A stretch of 64,000 nucleotides of DNA from JBDSZL01 sp039925145 (GTDB taxonomy: Bacteria; Acidobacteriota; Vicinamibacteria; Vicinamibacterales; SCN-69-37): positions 17,548 to 81,547 of the forward strand of contig JBDSZL010000065.1 of NCBI GenBank assembly GCA_039925145.1. Reading direction: 5' to 3'. This document shows, in pieces, positions 24,788-34,876 of this stretch. The translations under genes and the position numbers were made by a program. Numbering within the stretch: position 1 is the stretch's first letter; each line of letters starts with the position of its first letter. Under the pieces are notes generated by a model. That model did no database searches. It worked only from the letters and a program-made list of their open reading frames with translations, and was not told where the DNA came from.

Positions 24788-26287
<1,500 letters not shown>

Positions 26288-26322
26288 TCGCGGCTCCTGA
26301 AGAATTACGGGTCAGAACGGGA

Positions 26323-27288
26323 TCAATGAGCGTGGGCCGGACCGGCGGACTTGCGCGCGGTGGCGGTGAATAGAGTCGGACCTTTGGCTTCCGTCGCGGG
26401 GGCCAGACGGGCCAGGTGCGCCGACGCGAAGCCGGCCTGCTCGAGCAGGCGCTGCATCTGGTCGTCGGAGAACCCCAGCCACACATGTCCCATCTGCTGG
26501 CGGTACTCTTCGTGCTCGTGCGGCGCCATGTCGACGATGAGCAGCCGTCCGCCGGGCTTCAGCACCCGCCTCGCTTCCAGGAGGGCGGGCACCGGGGACG
26601 GGAGGTGATGGAGAACCAGCATCATCACAGCGGCGTCGAGACTGTCGTCGGCGATCGGCAACGCCTCGAGCATGCCGCGCCGCAGGTCCACGTTGGAGAG
26701 GTCGCCGAGCCGCGTACGGGCCGAGGCGAGCATCTCTTCTGATGCGTCGACGCCAATGACCTGGCGGACGTGCCGCGCGAGCGCATTCAGCACCACACCG
26801 GTGCCGCAGCCGAGATCCCCGACCGTCCAGTCGTCGGGCAGCAGACCCAGCAAGGCACGCCACGAGATGTCGCTGCCAAAGAGATCCGCGCGCAGACGAT
26901 CCCATTGGCTTGCCGATGTCGCAAAGAACTGCTGCGACGTCTCGCTGCGCTGCGCGAGCACCCCGAGAAGTCGGCGACCGTCCTGTTCAACACCGGGCCG
27001 GCCGGCCAGCTGCGCGCGGGTCAGTTCCCAAATCCGGCGATGCGTCCCTTCGTTCGCGTCGAGCGCCAGCGTGTAATAACGGCTGGTTCCATCGCGCCGC
27101 GATATGACCCACCCCGCGTCGGCAAGCGTCTTCAAATGCCGGCTGACCGTCGACTGCGGGAGCTGCAGCACGGCACACAGCTCCGACACCGTCAGTTCGT
27201 GCTGATCGATCAGCGCGAGCATGCGGCATCTGGTCGCATCGGCCAGGGCGGAGAAGGAATCGAGAAGAGGAAGAGCGGCAACCGGCAT
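26323..27288 (-). CDS. ArsR-family regulator fused to a SAM-dependent methyltransferase
   Basis: 321 residues from the ATG at 27288. The first 95 residues are an ArsR winged helix-turn-helix (LADATRCRMLALI, TVSELCAVLQLPQSTVSRHL, YYTL). From about 150 there is a class I methyltransferase domain with VGDLGCGTGVVLNAL and VLHHLPSPVPAL. Fusions of this type are known to sense SAM or SAH and control methionine-cycle genes (SahR-like regulators). Adjacent ahcY and a palindromic site right before the start codon support autoregulation of this operon. No Cys cluster for metal sensing is seen. Confidence 0.88.
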   Translation of the reverse strand: MPVAALPLLDSFSALADATRCRMLALIDQHELTVSELCAVLQLPQSTVSRHLKTLADAGWVISRRDGTSRYYTLALDANEGTHRRIWELTRAQLAGRPGVEQDGRRLLGVLAQRSETSQQFFATSASQWDRLRADLFGSDISWRALLGLLPDDWTVGDLGCGTGVVLNALARHVRQVIGVDASEEMLASARTRLGDLSNVDLRRGMLEALPIADDSLDAAVMMLVLHHLPSPVPALLEARRVLKPGGRLLIVDMAPHEHEEYRQQMGHVWLGFSDDQMQRLLEQAGFASAHLARLAPATEAKGPTLFTATARKSAGPAHAH

Positions 27289-27289
27289 C

Positions 27290-27307
27290 AATCCGTATAT
27301 CCGGATT
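27290..27307. promoter_or_regulatory. Inverted-repeat operator before the ArsR-methyltransferase gene
   Basis: AATCCG, six-base spacer TATATC, CGGATT: perfect 6-base arms ending two bases from the start codon. Position and symmetry fit an ArsR-type operator. Confidence 0.65.
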
Positions 27308-27371
27308 AATGATAGACCCTCGCAGCACACGGGTCAACAGCCAAAAAACATATTTGACTGACCAGTGCCGA

Positions 27372-27455
27372 TCAACGGAAATGTGTGATCGAGTAGAGCG
27401 CGCACGCGACGACCGCCCAGAACACCAACGACTCGATGATCGGGTTACTCCGCAT
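27372..27455 (-). CDS. Possible 27-residue single-pass membrane peptide
   Basis: ATG at 27455, peptide starting MRSNPIIESLVFWAVVACAL and ending ITHFR, one membrane helix with charged ends. There is no clear ribosome site, and it could be chance. It lies between the thioredoxin-like gene and the regulator, same strand as both. Confidence 0.25.
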   Translation of the reverse strand: MRSNPIIESLVFWAVVACALYSITHFR

Positions 27456-27467
27456 GCTGGGGTATTT

Positions 27468-27944
27468 TCAAGGGTATCGCGTCGAGCGCGCGCTGTTGAG
27501 CAATGTCTGCAAGACAGTATCGACGGCCACGTTGTAGTCGTTCAGATCCCGGTTCCCGTGGAGCCTCTGCGTCACCTGCCTGGACGTGCCGTTCACGATG
27601 AGGACGCTGCCTGTCTCGCCTTCGTACTCGTCGAACACCGGCGCCAGACCGAGCCGCTCCGCCTCCGTACGGCTGGCGGCGGTTGTCGCCGCGCTCGTGA
27701 AGTCGAAGACCACGAACTTCACCCTGCCCGCATATGTCGCCTGGACCTTGGCCCATATATCGCGGGTCGCCATGCAGACGGGGCACCAGCGCGCGTGCAG
27801 TTTGATGACGTACGGCCGGTTGTCTTGAACCTGCCGCGCGGACACGGGCGGCACCTTGGGCGCCGAATTGCTCACCATGAACAAGGTACCGGTGAGGGTC
27901 AGTCCTCCGAGCATCACGGCGGCGGCGATGATCAGGCGACGCAT
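27468..27944 (-). CDS. Membrane-anchored thioredoxin-like protein
   Basis: 158 residues. N-terminal anchor RLIIAAAVMLGGLTLTGTLF, then a thioredoxin-type active site KLHARWCPVCMATRD (CxxC) and GSVLIVNG. It probably acts as a periplasmic thiol-disulfide protein. A second redoxin (TlpA-like) is encoded upstream on the same strand. Confidence 0.82.
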   Translation of the reverse strand: MRRLIIAAAVMLGGLTLTGTLFMVSNSAPKVPPVSARQVQDNRPYVIKLHARWCPVCMATRDIWAKVQATYAGRVKFVVFDFTSAATTAASRTEAERLGLAPVFDEYEGETGSVLIVNGTSRQVTQRLHGNRDLNDYNVAVDTVLQTLLNSARSTRYP

Positions 27945-27956
27945 CGCTGCATCCTA

Positions 27957-28060
27957 CTGCGCCCCGAGGCCCATGCGACGCATCAGCTCCTGAAACCTCG
28001 GGACCTTGCGAAGCGCATCCAGCTTGGGATCGCGCTCCGCCCACGGCATGCAGTCTGCGC
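27957..28060 (-). pseudogene. C-terminal remnant of a TPR/kinase-type protein
   Basis: The minus-strand frame ending at 27954 contains ERDPKLDALRKVPRFQELMR followed by RMG, which resembles the last repeat of TPR-containing Ser/Thr kinases or adenylate cyclases (D.R...L..d.RF..ll.r.g). Nothing of the rest of such a protein is nearby. Low certainty. Confidence 0.35.
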
Positions 28061-28078
28061 CCCTCCCGATGCCGCGGC

Positions 28079-28930
28079 CTATCGCCGCGAGTCGCCAACC
28101 GCGGCATCGGCCACAATCTTCTTCGCCACCGGCAGGCTGACATCGCACGACGGATCGTTAATGCGGCACTGCGCGACAGTGAGCCCGCAGCCGCAGGTAC
28201 ACGTCTCGGTGTTCATCCGCGTCAGAACGGCTTCCTTCTGTGCGGTGCCCAGAGCCGTCAGATCGACCCCGGGGATTTCAGTCGCGTAGGCGGCATTCCC
28301 GAGGAGTACCTGTCCCGTGTCTTTGACAATGGCCACACGCGCCTCGGTCGGCAGACCGGCCAGCGCACGCACCTCGTGCTCGGTACGAGCTGGATCGAGC
28401 ATCCCCATGTGGCGCTGCACGATGCGCGCGTTGGGATCCACCATGAACGTGGACGGCAGCGCAGGCACTCCGCCAAACGCGTGCACGACGTCGTCGCCGA
28501 CGATCGCCACCGGGTAGTTGATCGCGTACTTCGTGACGAATTGCTTCACGTCAGCCACTGGCCGGGTATCGATGGACAGGCCGAGAATCACAAGATGATC
28601 GGCGTAGCGCTTCTGTAGCGCGACGAGCGCCGGAATCTCCTCGCGACAGGGCCCGCACCAGGTCGCCCAGAAGTTCACCAGCAGCACCTTGCCCTTCCAT
28701 TGGGCCGCTGAAATCGGGTGTCCGTCCAGATCGGTCAACGTGAGCCGGGGCAGGTCGATGGGCTTGTCGGAGAACTGCAGTGTGAGGCCCGCACCGGGGA
28801 ACAGGGCTGGCGTGCCGCTGCTGACGCTCGCCTCCGGATGCCACGTGCTGATCAGCCGGCGCGTCAGCACCACGCCGAACAGCGTCGCAGCCAGGATTAC
28901 GGAGACAACAATCGCGGTCGTACGGCGCAT
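28079..28930 (-). CDS. TlpA-family thiol:disulfide protein
   Basis: 283 residues. N-terminal membrane anchor, then VLLVNFWATWCGPCREEIPA (WCGPC active site) in a peroxiredoxin/TlpA-type fold with the cis-proline region PSTFMVD. After about residue 215 there is a C-terminal extension ending in a cysteine cluster (ETCTCGCG, then AQCRINDPSCD), unusual for TlpA, which could bind metal. It likely works in the periplasm in cytochrome or protein disulfide handling. Confidence 0.87.
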   Translation of the reverse strand: MRRTTAIVVSVILAATLFGVVLTRRLISTWHPEASVSSGTPALFPGAGLTLQFSDKPIDLPRLTLTDLDGHPISAAQWKGKVLLVNFWATWCGPCREEIPALVALQKRYADHLVILGLSIDTRPVADVKQFVTKYAINYPVAIVGDDVVHAFGGVPALPSTFMVDPNARIVQRHMGMLDPARTEHEVRALAGLPTEARVAIVKDTGQVLLGNAAYATEIPGVDLTALGTAQKEAVLTRMNTETCTCGCGLTVAQCRINDPSCDVSLPVAKKIVADAAVGDSRR

Positions 28931-28965
28931 CGGACCTCTGTTGCTAGACTACTCCGTCGCGCGAC

Positions 28966-30429
28966 ATGATGCCGAGCCAGCCGCCCTCCCCCGACCTCGG
29001 CCGCGCCCTGGGCCGAGTGGCACTGATTGCCGCTCTCCTGCTGGGCTTCCTGGTGCGTGCGTCCACATTCCAGTCGCCGCTCTTCGACTTTCACTCCTGG
29101 CGGCAGGCTGACACGGCCACCATCGCCCGCAACTTCGCACGTGAGCGGTTCGACCCCAGGTATCCGCAGATTGACGCGCGCGGAACGAGCACGGCGGGCT
29201 ACGTCGAAACCGGATTGGAACTCGAGGCCTGGGTCGTCGCGGCTCTCTCACGGGTGACGGGTTTCACCCCTGTGCTCGGCCGCCTGGTGAGCACCCTGTC
29301 CTTTCCGGCCGCAGGCCTCCTGCTGTTTCTGTTCATCCGCGACCGGCACGGCCGCGAGGCGGCCCTGGCAGGGGTCTGGATCTACGCGCTCGGGCTGCCG
29401 TTGACGATCTACGTCGATCGCGCCTTCCTGAACGAATCGCTGCTGGCCCTCCTGACGATCGTGACTCTGCGAGCCGCGCAGCAGTACTTGTCCGGGCGTC
29501 GAAACGCATTGATCGTCCTGTTGCTGGCCACGACCCTGCTCGGTCTCGTCAAGCCGCCATACCTGATCGTGTGGACCACGGTCGCTGCGCTGTTCGTGGA
29601 GAAGCGAGCGCGCCGAGGGTTGATCGGCTGGGAGCTGCCAGTCGGCATCGGGCTGAATCTGGTCGCTGTCATGCTCTGGTTCACGCATGCGCACACGTTG
29701 TTTCTGCACACCGGTTTCAGTTTCGGCACCACCGACAAGCTCTTTGACGCGACATTGCTAACGGCCGACTACGCCCATGTGCTCGGCGACCGTCTAACCC
29801 GCGACGTGCTGGGTCCAGTGGTCCTCGCGCTGGCTGGTCTGGGGCTCTGGAGCGCGATTCGGCAGGGAAAACGCGCCGAGGCCGCCGGGCTCGCAGGGTT
29901 CGCGCTCTACCTGGTCATCGTGACGGGCGGCAACCTCGCGCACAACTACTACCAGCTGCAGATTGTGCCGGTCGCGGTCTCGCTCGCGGCCGCAGGCGTC
30001 GGAGCGCTACTCGATCGGACGGCCAGCCGAGGATGGTCAGCGCAGCGGCGTCTCTACCTGACGGCGGTACTGTTGAGTCTGACGACACTCACGGCGTTCG
30101 TGCGCAGTGTCAATTTCCACTCGTGGTACTCGGTGGATCAGGCTCGCGTGCGAGTGTGCACCGATCTGGGTCCGCAGCTCGGCAATCGGGATCTCGTCGC
30201 GTTCATCGGCTACAAGAGCCCGGACATTCTTTTCTGCCTGGATCACCGAGGCTGGCTGCTAGACGAAGATACGCCGCCTGAGGACCTGCGCCGCGTCGTG
30301 GCCGAAGGTGCCGCCGTCATCGTCGTGCCACGGCAGTTCGAGGATCGGCTTGCGGCGCTCGACCCGCAGTCATTGAGGCCACTTCTCTCCATCCCCGCGT
30401 TCCTCGTCTTTCGCGTGGTGCATCCCTGA
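28966..30429 (+). CDS. GT39/ArnT-like membrane glycosyltransferase
   Basis: 487 residues with about 10-12 membrane helices. The N-terminal loop FDFHSWRQADTATIARNFAR supplies the first acidic motif (an Asp after the first helix) of the PMT/ArnT superfamily, and IDARGTSTAGYVETGLELEA the second. These enzymes use polyprenyl-phosphate sugars as donors outside the membrane. ATG codons at 28966 and 28969 are equivalent. Divergent from the TlpA gene with a short shared promoter region. Confidence 0.8.
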   Translation: MMPSQPPSPDLGRALGRVALIAALLLGFLVRASTFQSPLFDFHSWRQADTATIARNFARERFDPRYPQIDARGTSTAGYVETGLELEAWVVAALSRVTGFTPVLGRLVSTLSFPAAGLLLFLFIRDRHGREAALAGVWIYALGLPLTIYVDRAFLNESLLALLTIVTLRAAQQYLSGRRNALIVLLLATTLLGLVKPPYLIVWTTVAALFVEKRARRGLIGWELPVGIGLNLVAVMLWFTHAHTLFLHTGFSFGTTDKLFDATLLTADYAHVLGDRLTRDVLGPVVLALAGLGLWSAIRQGKRAEAAGLAGFALYLVIVTGGNLAHNYYQLQIVPVAVSLAAAGVGALLDRTASRGWSAQRRLYLTAVLLSLTTLTAFVRSVNFHSWYSVDQARVRVCTDLGPQLGNRDLVAFIGYKSPDILFCLDHRGWLLDEDTPPEDLRRVVAEGAAVIVVPRQFEDRLAALDPQSLRPLLSIPAFLVFRVVHP

Positions 30430-30483
30430 GCGATCGACGCAGGCGACTGCATCGCCGGCCGTGCGATAGAGTGGCCCACGGCT

Positions 30484-32937
30484 ATGACACTCGGCCTGCC
30501 CGCGAACGTGAGAGACTTCGACTCGACCGCGAGTATGAAGGTGCTGTACCTCAAAGGCACGGACGCCGAGGTCGATCGGCAGGTCCTCCACCAACTGCTG
30601 ACCGCCGCCCCGGAGATGGAGCTGACGCCCGTCGGCGCCGCCGTCGATGCGCTCGACGAGCTGCGCCGGATGCTCGGGTGGGAGGCCATCCTTGTATCAC
30701 CCTCGGTGGCGACGGCCGACACCACCGCCTTGATCTCGACGGTGCGACGCGATCGCCTGCCGGTGGCACTGATTCCAATTCTCGACGCCGGTGATCAGGA
30801 CGCCCTCATTCGTTCGCTCACGGCGGGCGCCGATGTCGTGTTGACGATGCACGACCATCGCGTGCTCAGGATCCCTGAAACCCTCGCTCGCCTGAGCCAC
30901 AGTCCCCACTTCCCCGGTCCGCCACTCAGCCGCCGGCTGCACGTGCTCTACGTGGGGCACGACCCTTCGGTATGGGACCTGCTCGATCAGCTATCGTTCG
31001 TGACCCCCACGCGGCTTGCGGCACGGCAGCTGACGGACTCCGAGCTGGACGTCGCGGACACCGTGCCCTGCGATGTCGTGGTGGTCGACGACGACCCGGA
31101 AAACCCGGTGCCCGCAGAAATTCTCCATCGGGTGCGGACGCGCGCGCCAGACGCCCCCGCGATCCTCCTGAGCCCGTGGACCGGACAGAGCGCGCCGCCA
31201 CCGGCGCTCGATCTGGAAGTAGACAGCACGTTCGTGAAGACCGGGCTGTTTCAGCACCAACTGGTCGGCACGCTGCGCAAGCTGCACGAGAACCTCGAAC
31301 TGAGACTGCGTGAAGCGGAGACCAGAACCCGCGAAGAACGGCTGCGCGAGATCGTCGAGCGTGTGCCCACGGAAATTGTGGTGCTCGGCTGCGATGCCGT
31401 AGTCCTCGCGCTCAACGAGGCCGCCATGCGCCTGTTCGGCGCGACGAGTCCACGACAGATCGTGGGCCGAGATTTTCAATCGCTCGTCGAGACCGACGAT
31501 CCGGACGAGCTGGCCAACGCATTGCGCGCCGATGCCGACCAGGGCGCGGCGACCGTGCGACTTCGGGTGAGAACCGAGCAGGGTCAGCTGGTGGAGTGCA
31601 CCCTTCGAGCGAATCCGCTTGGGCGCGAAGGTGCGGGCCGACGAGGCGTGGTGGCCGCGCTGTCACCAGTCGTCGGCGCCGATCGGCATACCGGCGAGGT
31701 CGACGAAGCCCAAGTGCAGCAGACGGCTCTCGGAGCCAGGCTGGAGAGTGAAGAGGCCGTGCGCCAGACGCTGCGCGCTGAACTCGCGCAACAGGCCACC
31801 GAGCTGCGAAGCCGGGAGGTGCAGTTGCGCGAGCTCCGGCAGGCGCTCGACGACACGCGGGCGGAGCTGGCGTCTCTCGGTGACCAGGTTGCACGGGAGC
31901 AGGCACGGAGCAGCGAGGCCAAACGGCTGCAGGCCATCTTCGAGGAGGCGTTCACGCGCACGTCGGCCGATCGGGATCGACTGATGTCGTCGGCGCTGTT
32001 CGGATATGCACTGACCGCCGGCAGCGGCGAGCTCATGCGCTGCAATGACACGTTTGCGACGATGTTCGGGTATCAGGACGCCCGTGACGCGCTTGCGCAC
32101 GCCGCCGGAAAACCCTTCGCGCCGCTCGCTGGCCGCCACCGCATCGATGACGCGTTGCAGCGATCGGGTTCAGTGGTCCGGCTGCAGTCCATCGTTCACA
32201 CGCTGCAAGGCCAGCCGGTAGCCGTTGTCGAATCCGCCACACGCCTGCCGGACACGATCGACGATCAGCCGCTCGTGGAACGTCTGTTCGTGCAGATGCA
32301 AGCGCCCGAGGGATTGGAAGCCATCATGGCCCGGCGGCTGCAGGATGTCGGTGTGCTCGCCGTGTCCATGGCACCCGCGCTGGAGACGCTTACGGGCGCG
32401 CTGACGGGCATCCCGCCATCGCCTGACGCATTGGGACCTGAGCCGGAGAATCGGCTTGCGCGACTGCACGCCCTCACCCGCCAGCTGGCCGGCTTCGCAC
32501 GACGGCAGACGGCCGAACTGTTACGCCTCGACCTGACGGAGGTCCTGCGCGAGACGCAGCCTCTGCTGACCCGCGTCCTCGGGCCAGACGTAAGCCTCGA
32601 GCTCAACCTGGACGCCGATGTGCCAGTGGTGGTCAGCCGATCAGACCTCGAGCACCTGCTCGTTGCGCTGGCCGTAGCCGCTCGTGAGGTGTTGCCGATG
32701 GGCGGCATCGTTTGCTGCACCACCAGCGGTCGTTTCTCCACCGCGCAGCCAGCCCGCGCCGCTGTCGCACTCACAATGACTGCCACCGGCTTTGGCGCGC
32801 GCGCGCCCTTCGATTCGCGCCAGCTGATGCGGGCTGCAGGTCAGTGCAACGCATCCGCAGAGATTCACTCCCTGCGCGACACGCTCATTGTCAGTGTGCG
32901 GTTTCCTCCACTGAGCACGATTTCTCCACTTCTCTGA
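30484..32937 (+). CDS. PAS sensor protein with degenerate receiver and kinase-like domains
   Basis: 817 residues. Two receiver-like folds at the N-terminus (about 18-135 and 155-270; VVVVDDDPENP in the second), a PAS domain (about 290-390: EIVVLGCDAVVLALNEAAMRL), a coiled coil (about 405-500), a second PAS-like segment (MRCNDTFATMFGYQD) and a helical pair plus ATPase-like C-terminus (LDLTEVLRETQPLL, SDLEHLLVALAVAA) without the H-box histidine and glycine boxes. It looks like a pseudokinase of the two-component type. ATG at 30535 is an alternative start. A terminator follows. Confidence 0.7.
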   Translation: MTLGLPANVRDFDSTASMKVLYLKGTDAEVDRQVLHQLLTAAPEMELTPVGAAVDALDELRRMLGWEAILVSPSVATADTTALISTVRRDRLPVALIPILDAGDQDALIRSLTAGADVVLTMHDHRVLRIPETLARLSHSPHFPGPPLSRRLHVLYVGHDPSVWDLLDQLSFVTPTRLAARQLTDSELDVADTVPCDVVVVDDDPENPVPAEILHRVRTRAPDAPAILLSPWTGQSAPPPALDLEVDSTFVKTGLFQHQLVGTLRKLHENLELRLREAETRTREERLREIVERVPTEIVVLGCDAVVLALNEAAMRLFGATSPRQIVGRDFQSLVETDDPDELANALRADADQGAATVRLRVRTEQGQLVECTLRANPLGREGAGRRGVVAALSPVVGADRHTGEVDEAQVQQTALGARLESEEAVRQTLRAELAQQATELRSREVQLRELRQALDDTRAELASLGDQVAREQARSSEAKRLQAIFEEAFTRTSADRDRLMSSALFGYALTAGSGELMRCNDTFATMFGYQDARDALAHAAGKPFAPLAGRHRIDDALQRSGSVVRLQSIVHTLQGQPVAVVESATRLPDTIDDQPLVERLFVQMQAPEGLEAIMARRLQDVGVLAVSMAPALETLTGALTGIPPSPDALGPEPENRLARLHALTRQLAGFARRQTAELLRLDLTEVLRETQPLLTRVLGPDVSLELNLDADVPVVVSRSDLEHLLVALAVAAREVLPMGGIVCCTTSGRFSTAQPARAAVALTMTATGFGARAPFDSRQLMRAAGQCNASAEIHSLRDTLIVSVRFPPLSTISPLL

Positions 32938-33016
32938 CTCCGCTTACCCGTCTCGGCCGCGGCGTAGGTGCCGGAGAAACCCGCCGGTGGGAATGAGAGT
33001 TCTGGTGTCCTTTCCA

Positions 33017-33039
33017 CGCCCCATCGCGGGGCGCTTTTT
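33017..33039 (+). terminator. Intrinsic terminator after the PAS sensor gene
   Basis: CGCCCC, loop ATCGC, GGGGCG, C and five T. Six strong base pairs. Confidence 0.75.
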
Positions 33040-33061
33040 GCGCCTTCGGTTCACCGAGGCT

Positions 33062-33077
33062 TGGCACCACCCTTGCG
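33062..33077 (+). promoter_or_regulatory. Sigma54 (RpoN) -24/-12 promoter of the SYLF-csbD operon
   Basis: TGGCAC at 33062-33067, five bases, TTGC at 33073-33076; the GG and GC dinucleotides are exactly ten bases apart. This is the RpoN consensus. The start site would be near 33088, 13 bases before the SYLF ATG. Confidence 0.8.
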
Positions 33078-33100
33078 AGATTGTTCCGGCGGAGGGACCT

Positions 33101-33823
33101 ATGAACGCTGTTCGCTCAATGGTCGCGGCTGCTGTGGTGGTGACGCTCGGCAGCCCACTCGGAGCTCGACAGACGGCCCAGGGTGCCACAGACGAAGCCC
33201 AGCGCCTGCAGAACTCGACAGACGTCCTTCGACAGCTCACGAGCACACCCGACGATCGCATTCCGCAGCACCTTCTCGCCCGAGCTGAGGCGATCGTCGT
33301 GATCCCCTCACTCATCAAAGGCGGTTTCGTGGTTGGGGCCAAGCACGGGCGCGGCGTGCTGAGCGCCAAGAACCCGGCCACCAACGTCTGGTCGGCTCCC
33401 GCGTTCGTCAACCTTACGGGCGGGAGCATCGGCTGGCAGATCGGCATCGAGTCAGTAGACCTCGTGATGCTCGTCATGAACCCGACTGGGATCGATCCAC
33501 TGCTCGAAGACAAGTTCACCATCGGCGGCAATCTCTCGCTCGCCGCAGGACCGATTGGCCGGAGTGGCGACGCGGCGGTCAACGCGCAGGTCAATGCACC
33601 GATTCTCGCCTACTCCCGATCGCGCGGGTTGTTTGCAGGCGCCACATTCGAGGGAGCGGCGCTGCACGCCGACGACAACGCCAACAAGGCCTTCTATGGC
33701 AGTCCGGTCAGTCTTCGCGAACTCGTGCGGGGCACCGGTACACGGGGCGCGCCGGGTGGAGGATCGACATGGATGGAGACCCTGAAGCGGCTCACGACGT
33801 CCGCGAGCCCTTCGGATCGTTAA
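33101..33823 (+). CDS. SYLF-domain lipid-binding protein, secreted
   Basis: 240 residues from the ATG at 33101, which follows GGAGG. Signal peptide SMVAAAVVVTLGSPLGARQ. The SYLF (YSC84/DUF500) domain is recognised from IPQHLLARAEAIVVIPSLIK, GRGVLSAKN, FVNLTGGSIGWQIGIESVDL and VMLVMN, with NAPILAYSRSRGLFAGATFE. Members bind phosphoinositides or other lipids and occur in bacterial envelope stress. A sigma54 promoter precedes it and csbD follows 20 bases on. Confidence 0.9.
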   Translation: MNAVRSMVAAAVVVTLGSPLGARQTAQGATDEAQRLQNSTDVLRQLTSTPDDRIPQHLLARAEAIVVIPSLIKGGFVVGAKHGRGVLSAKNPATNVWSAPAFVNLTGGSIGWQIGIESVDLVMLVMNPTGIDPLLEDKFTIGGNLSLAAGPIGRSGDAAVNAQVNAPILAYSRSRGLFAGATFEGAALHADDNANKAFYGSPVSLRELVRGTGTRGAPGGGSTWMETLKRLTTSASPSDR

Positions 33824-33843
33824 CACGCACAAAGGAGACAGCG

Positions 33844-34044
33844 ATGAATACAGATCAGATCAAAGGCGTATGGCACCAGATCAAGGGCGAAGCCAAGACT
33901 CAGTGGGGCAAGTTGACCGACGACGACCTCGACCAGGTTGAGGGTAACAGCGAGAAGCTCATCGGCAAGGTGCAGGAGCGGTACGGCTACGCGCGCGAGC
34001 AAGCCGAAGACGAAGTGAAGCGATTCGCCAAAGGCCGCTTCTAA
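33844..34044 (+). CDS. CsbD-family stress response protein
   Basis: 66 residues: DQIKGVWHQIKGEAKTQWGK, LTDDDLDQVEGNSEKLIGKV and QERYGYAREQAEDEV, the full CsbD domain. CsbD proteins are small, abundant general-stress proteins of unknown mechanism. AAAGGAG precedes the ATG. Its co-transcription with the SYLF gene from an RpoN promoter and the strong terminator after it make a two-gene stress operon. Confidence 0.95.
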   Translation: MNTDQIKGVWHQIKGEAKTQWGKLTDDDLDQVEGNSEKLIGKVQERYGYAREQAEDEVKRFAKGRF

Positions 34045-34073
34045 GAAGCCGGTCGAACGAGCGCGTTTCGGAC

Positions 34074-34106
34074 GAGCGTGTGACCAGACGGTCACACGCT
34101 CTTTTA
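34074..34106 (+). terminator. Strong intrinsic terminator after csbD
   Basis: GAGCGTGTGACC, loop AGAC, GGTCACACGCTC, then TTTT: 12 perfect base pairs. Confidence 0.92.
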
Positions 34107-34180
34107 ACGTACGCTGCACGGCTCGCGGCAAACCAGTCGGCCGTGACCGATCGACAGCTCCCCCGTGGGCTTGCCGAGAT

Positions 34181-34876
34181 CTAACGCAGCGAGAACGATT
34201 CAGTGACGTGGGTGAAGGTCTCGAGCGCTGACGCGCCGGGCGTGCTGCTGCCGCCTGCAACGACCTGGAATGACGAATAGCGACCGCCCAGGAAGCGGAC
34301 GGAACCAAATGCGAATCGCCTGGGCGATCCAGCGGTACCATCGACGAGAGAGCCGACACTGAAGCGGATCGACGCGTCCGTTCCGTCACACACCTGTACC
34401 TGCGGGTCGGTATGTCCGAACCTGTCGACCTTGCGTGCCGCTGCGAGCACGTCGGCCGGCACGGGTCGGCGATCCACGTGGTCTGCCGCAGTGAGCATGG
34501 CGCAGAAATTCTCGCGCGTCAGAGGCGGCAACGCCGCCACGACGCGAGCACGCTGCGGATCGGGCAGGAGCTGCAATCCAAGGTGGTCGTACAGACCACC
34601 CAGTGCCTGCCTGTCGACGAGTACGGCGCCCTGCGTCAACACCGCTTCCGCATTGATCGATTGCAGATGCACAGCGGCCGCGCGCTCCTGAAACCCGTCG
34701 TCCATCCCAACCGAGGCCGCGCCAAATGACGGAGGGTAGGCAAAAGAAAAACGGCCTTGCGGATCGTTGTACGTGAGCCAATCGGATGGCGGTCGCTGAG
34801 CGACCAGCCGATCGCTTGCGCCGAGCGTCAGGCTCGCCGCCAGCACCGCCGCGACGCCGGACGTGCGGATCTGCAT
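34181..34876 (-). CDS. Exported protein of unknown function
   Basis: 231 residues with a signal peptide ending around ALASLTLGASDRLVAQ. The motif SDWLTYNDPQGRFSFAYPPS (PsbP-like or DUF1795-like start, 'Y.dp.grfsf.yP..f') suggests a small beta-sandwich domain. Two cysteines. It begins one base after the stop of glutamyl-tRNA reductase on the same strand, so it is the last gene of the siroheme operon, though its link to sulfur metabolism is unclear. Confidence 0.55.
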   Translation of the reverse strand: MQIRTSGVAAVLAASLTLGASDRLVAQRPPSDWLTYNDPQGRFSFAYPPSFGAASVGMDDGFQERAAAVHLQSINAEAVLTQGAVLVDRQALGGLYDHLGLQLLPDPQRARVVAALPPLTRENFCAMLTAADHVDRRPVPADVLAAARKVDRFGHTDPQVQVCDGTDASIRFSVGSLVDGTAGSPRRFAFGSVRFLGGRYSSFQVVAGGSSTPGASALETFTHVTESFSLR

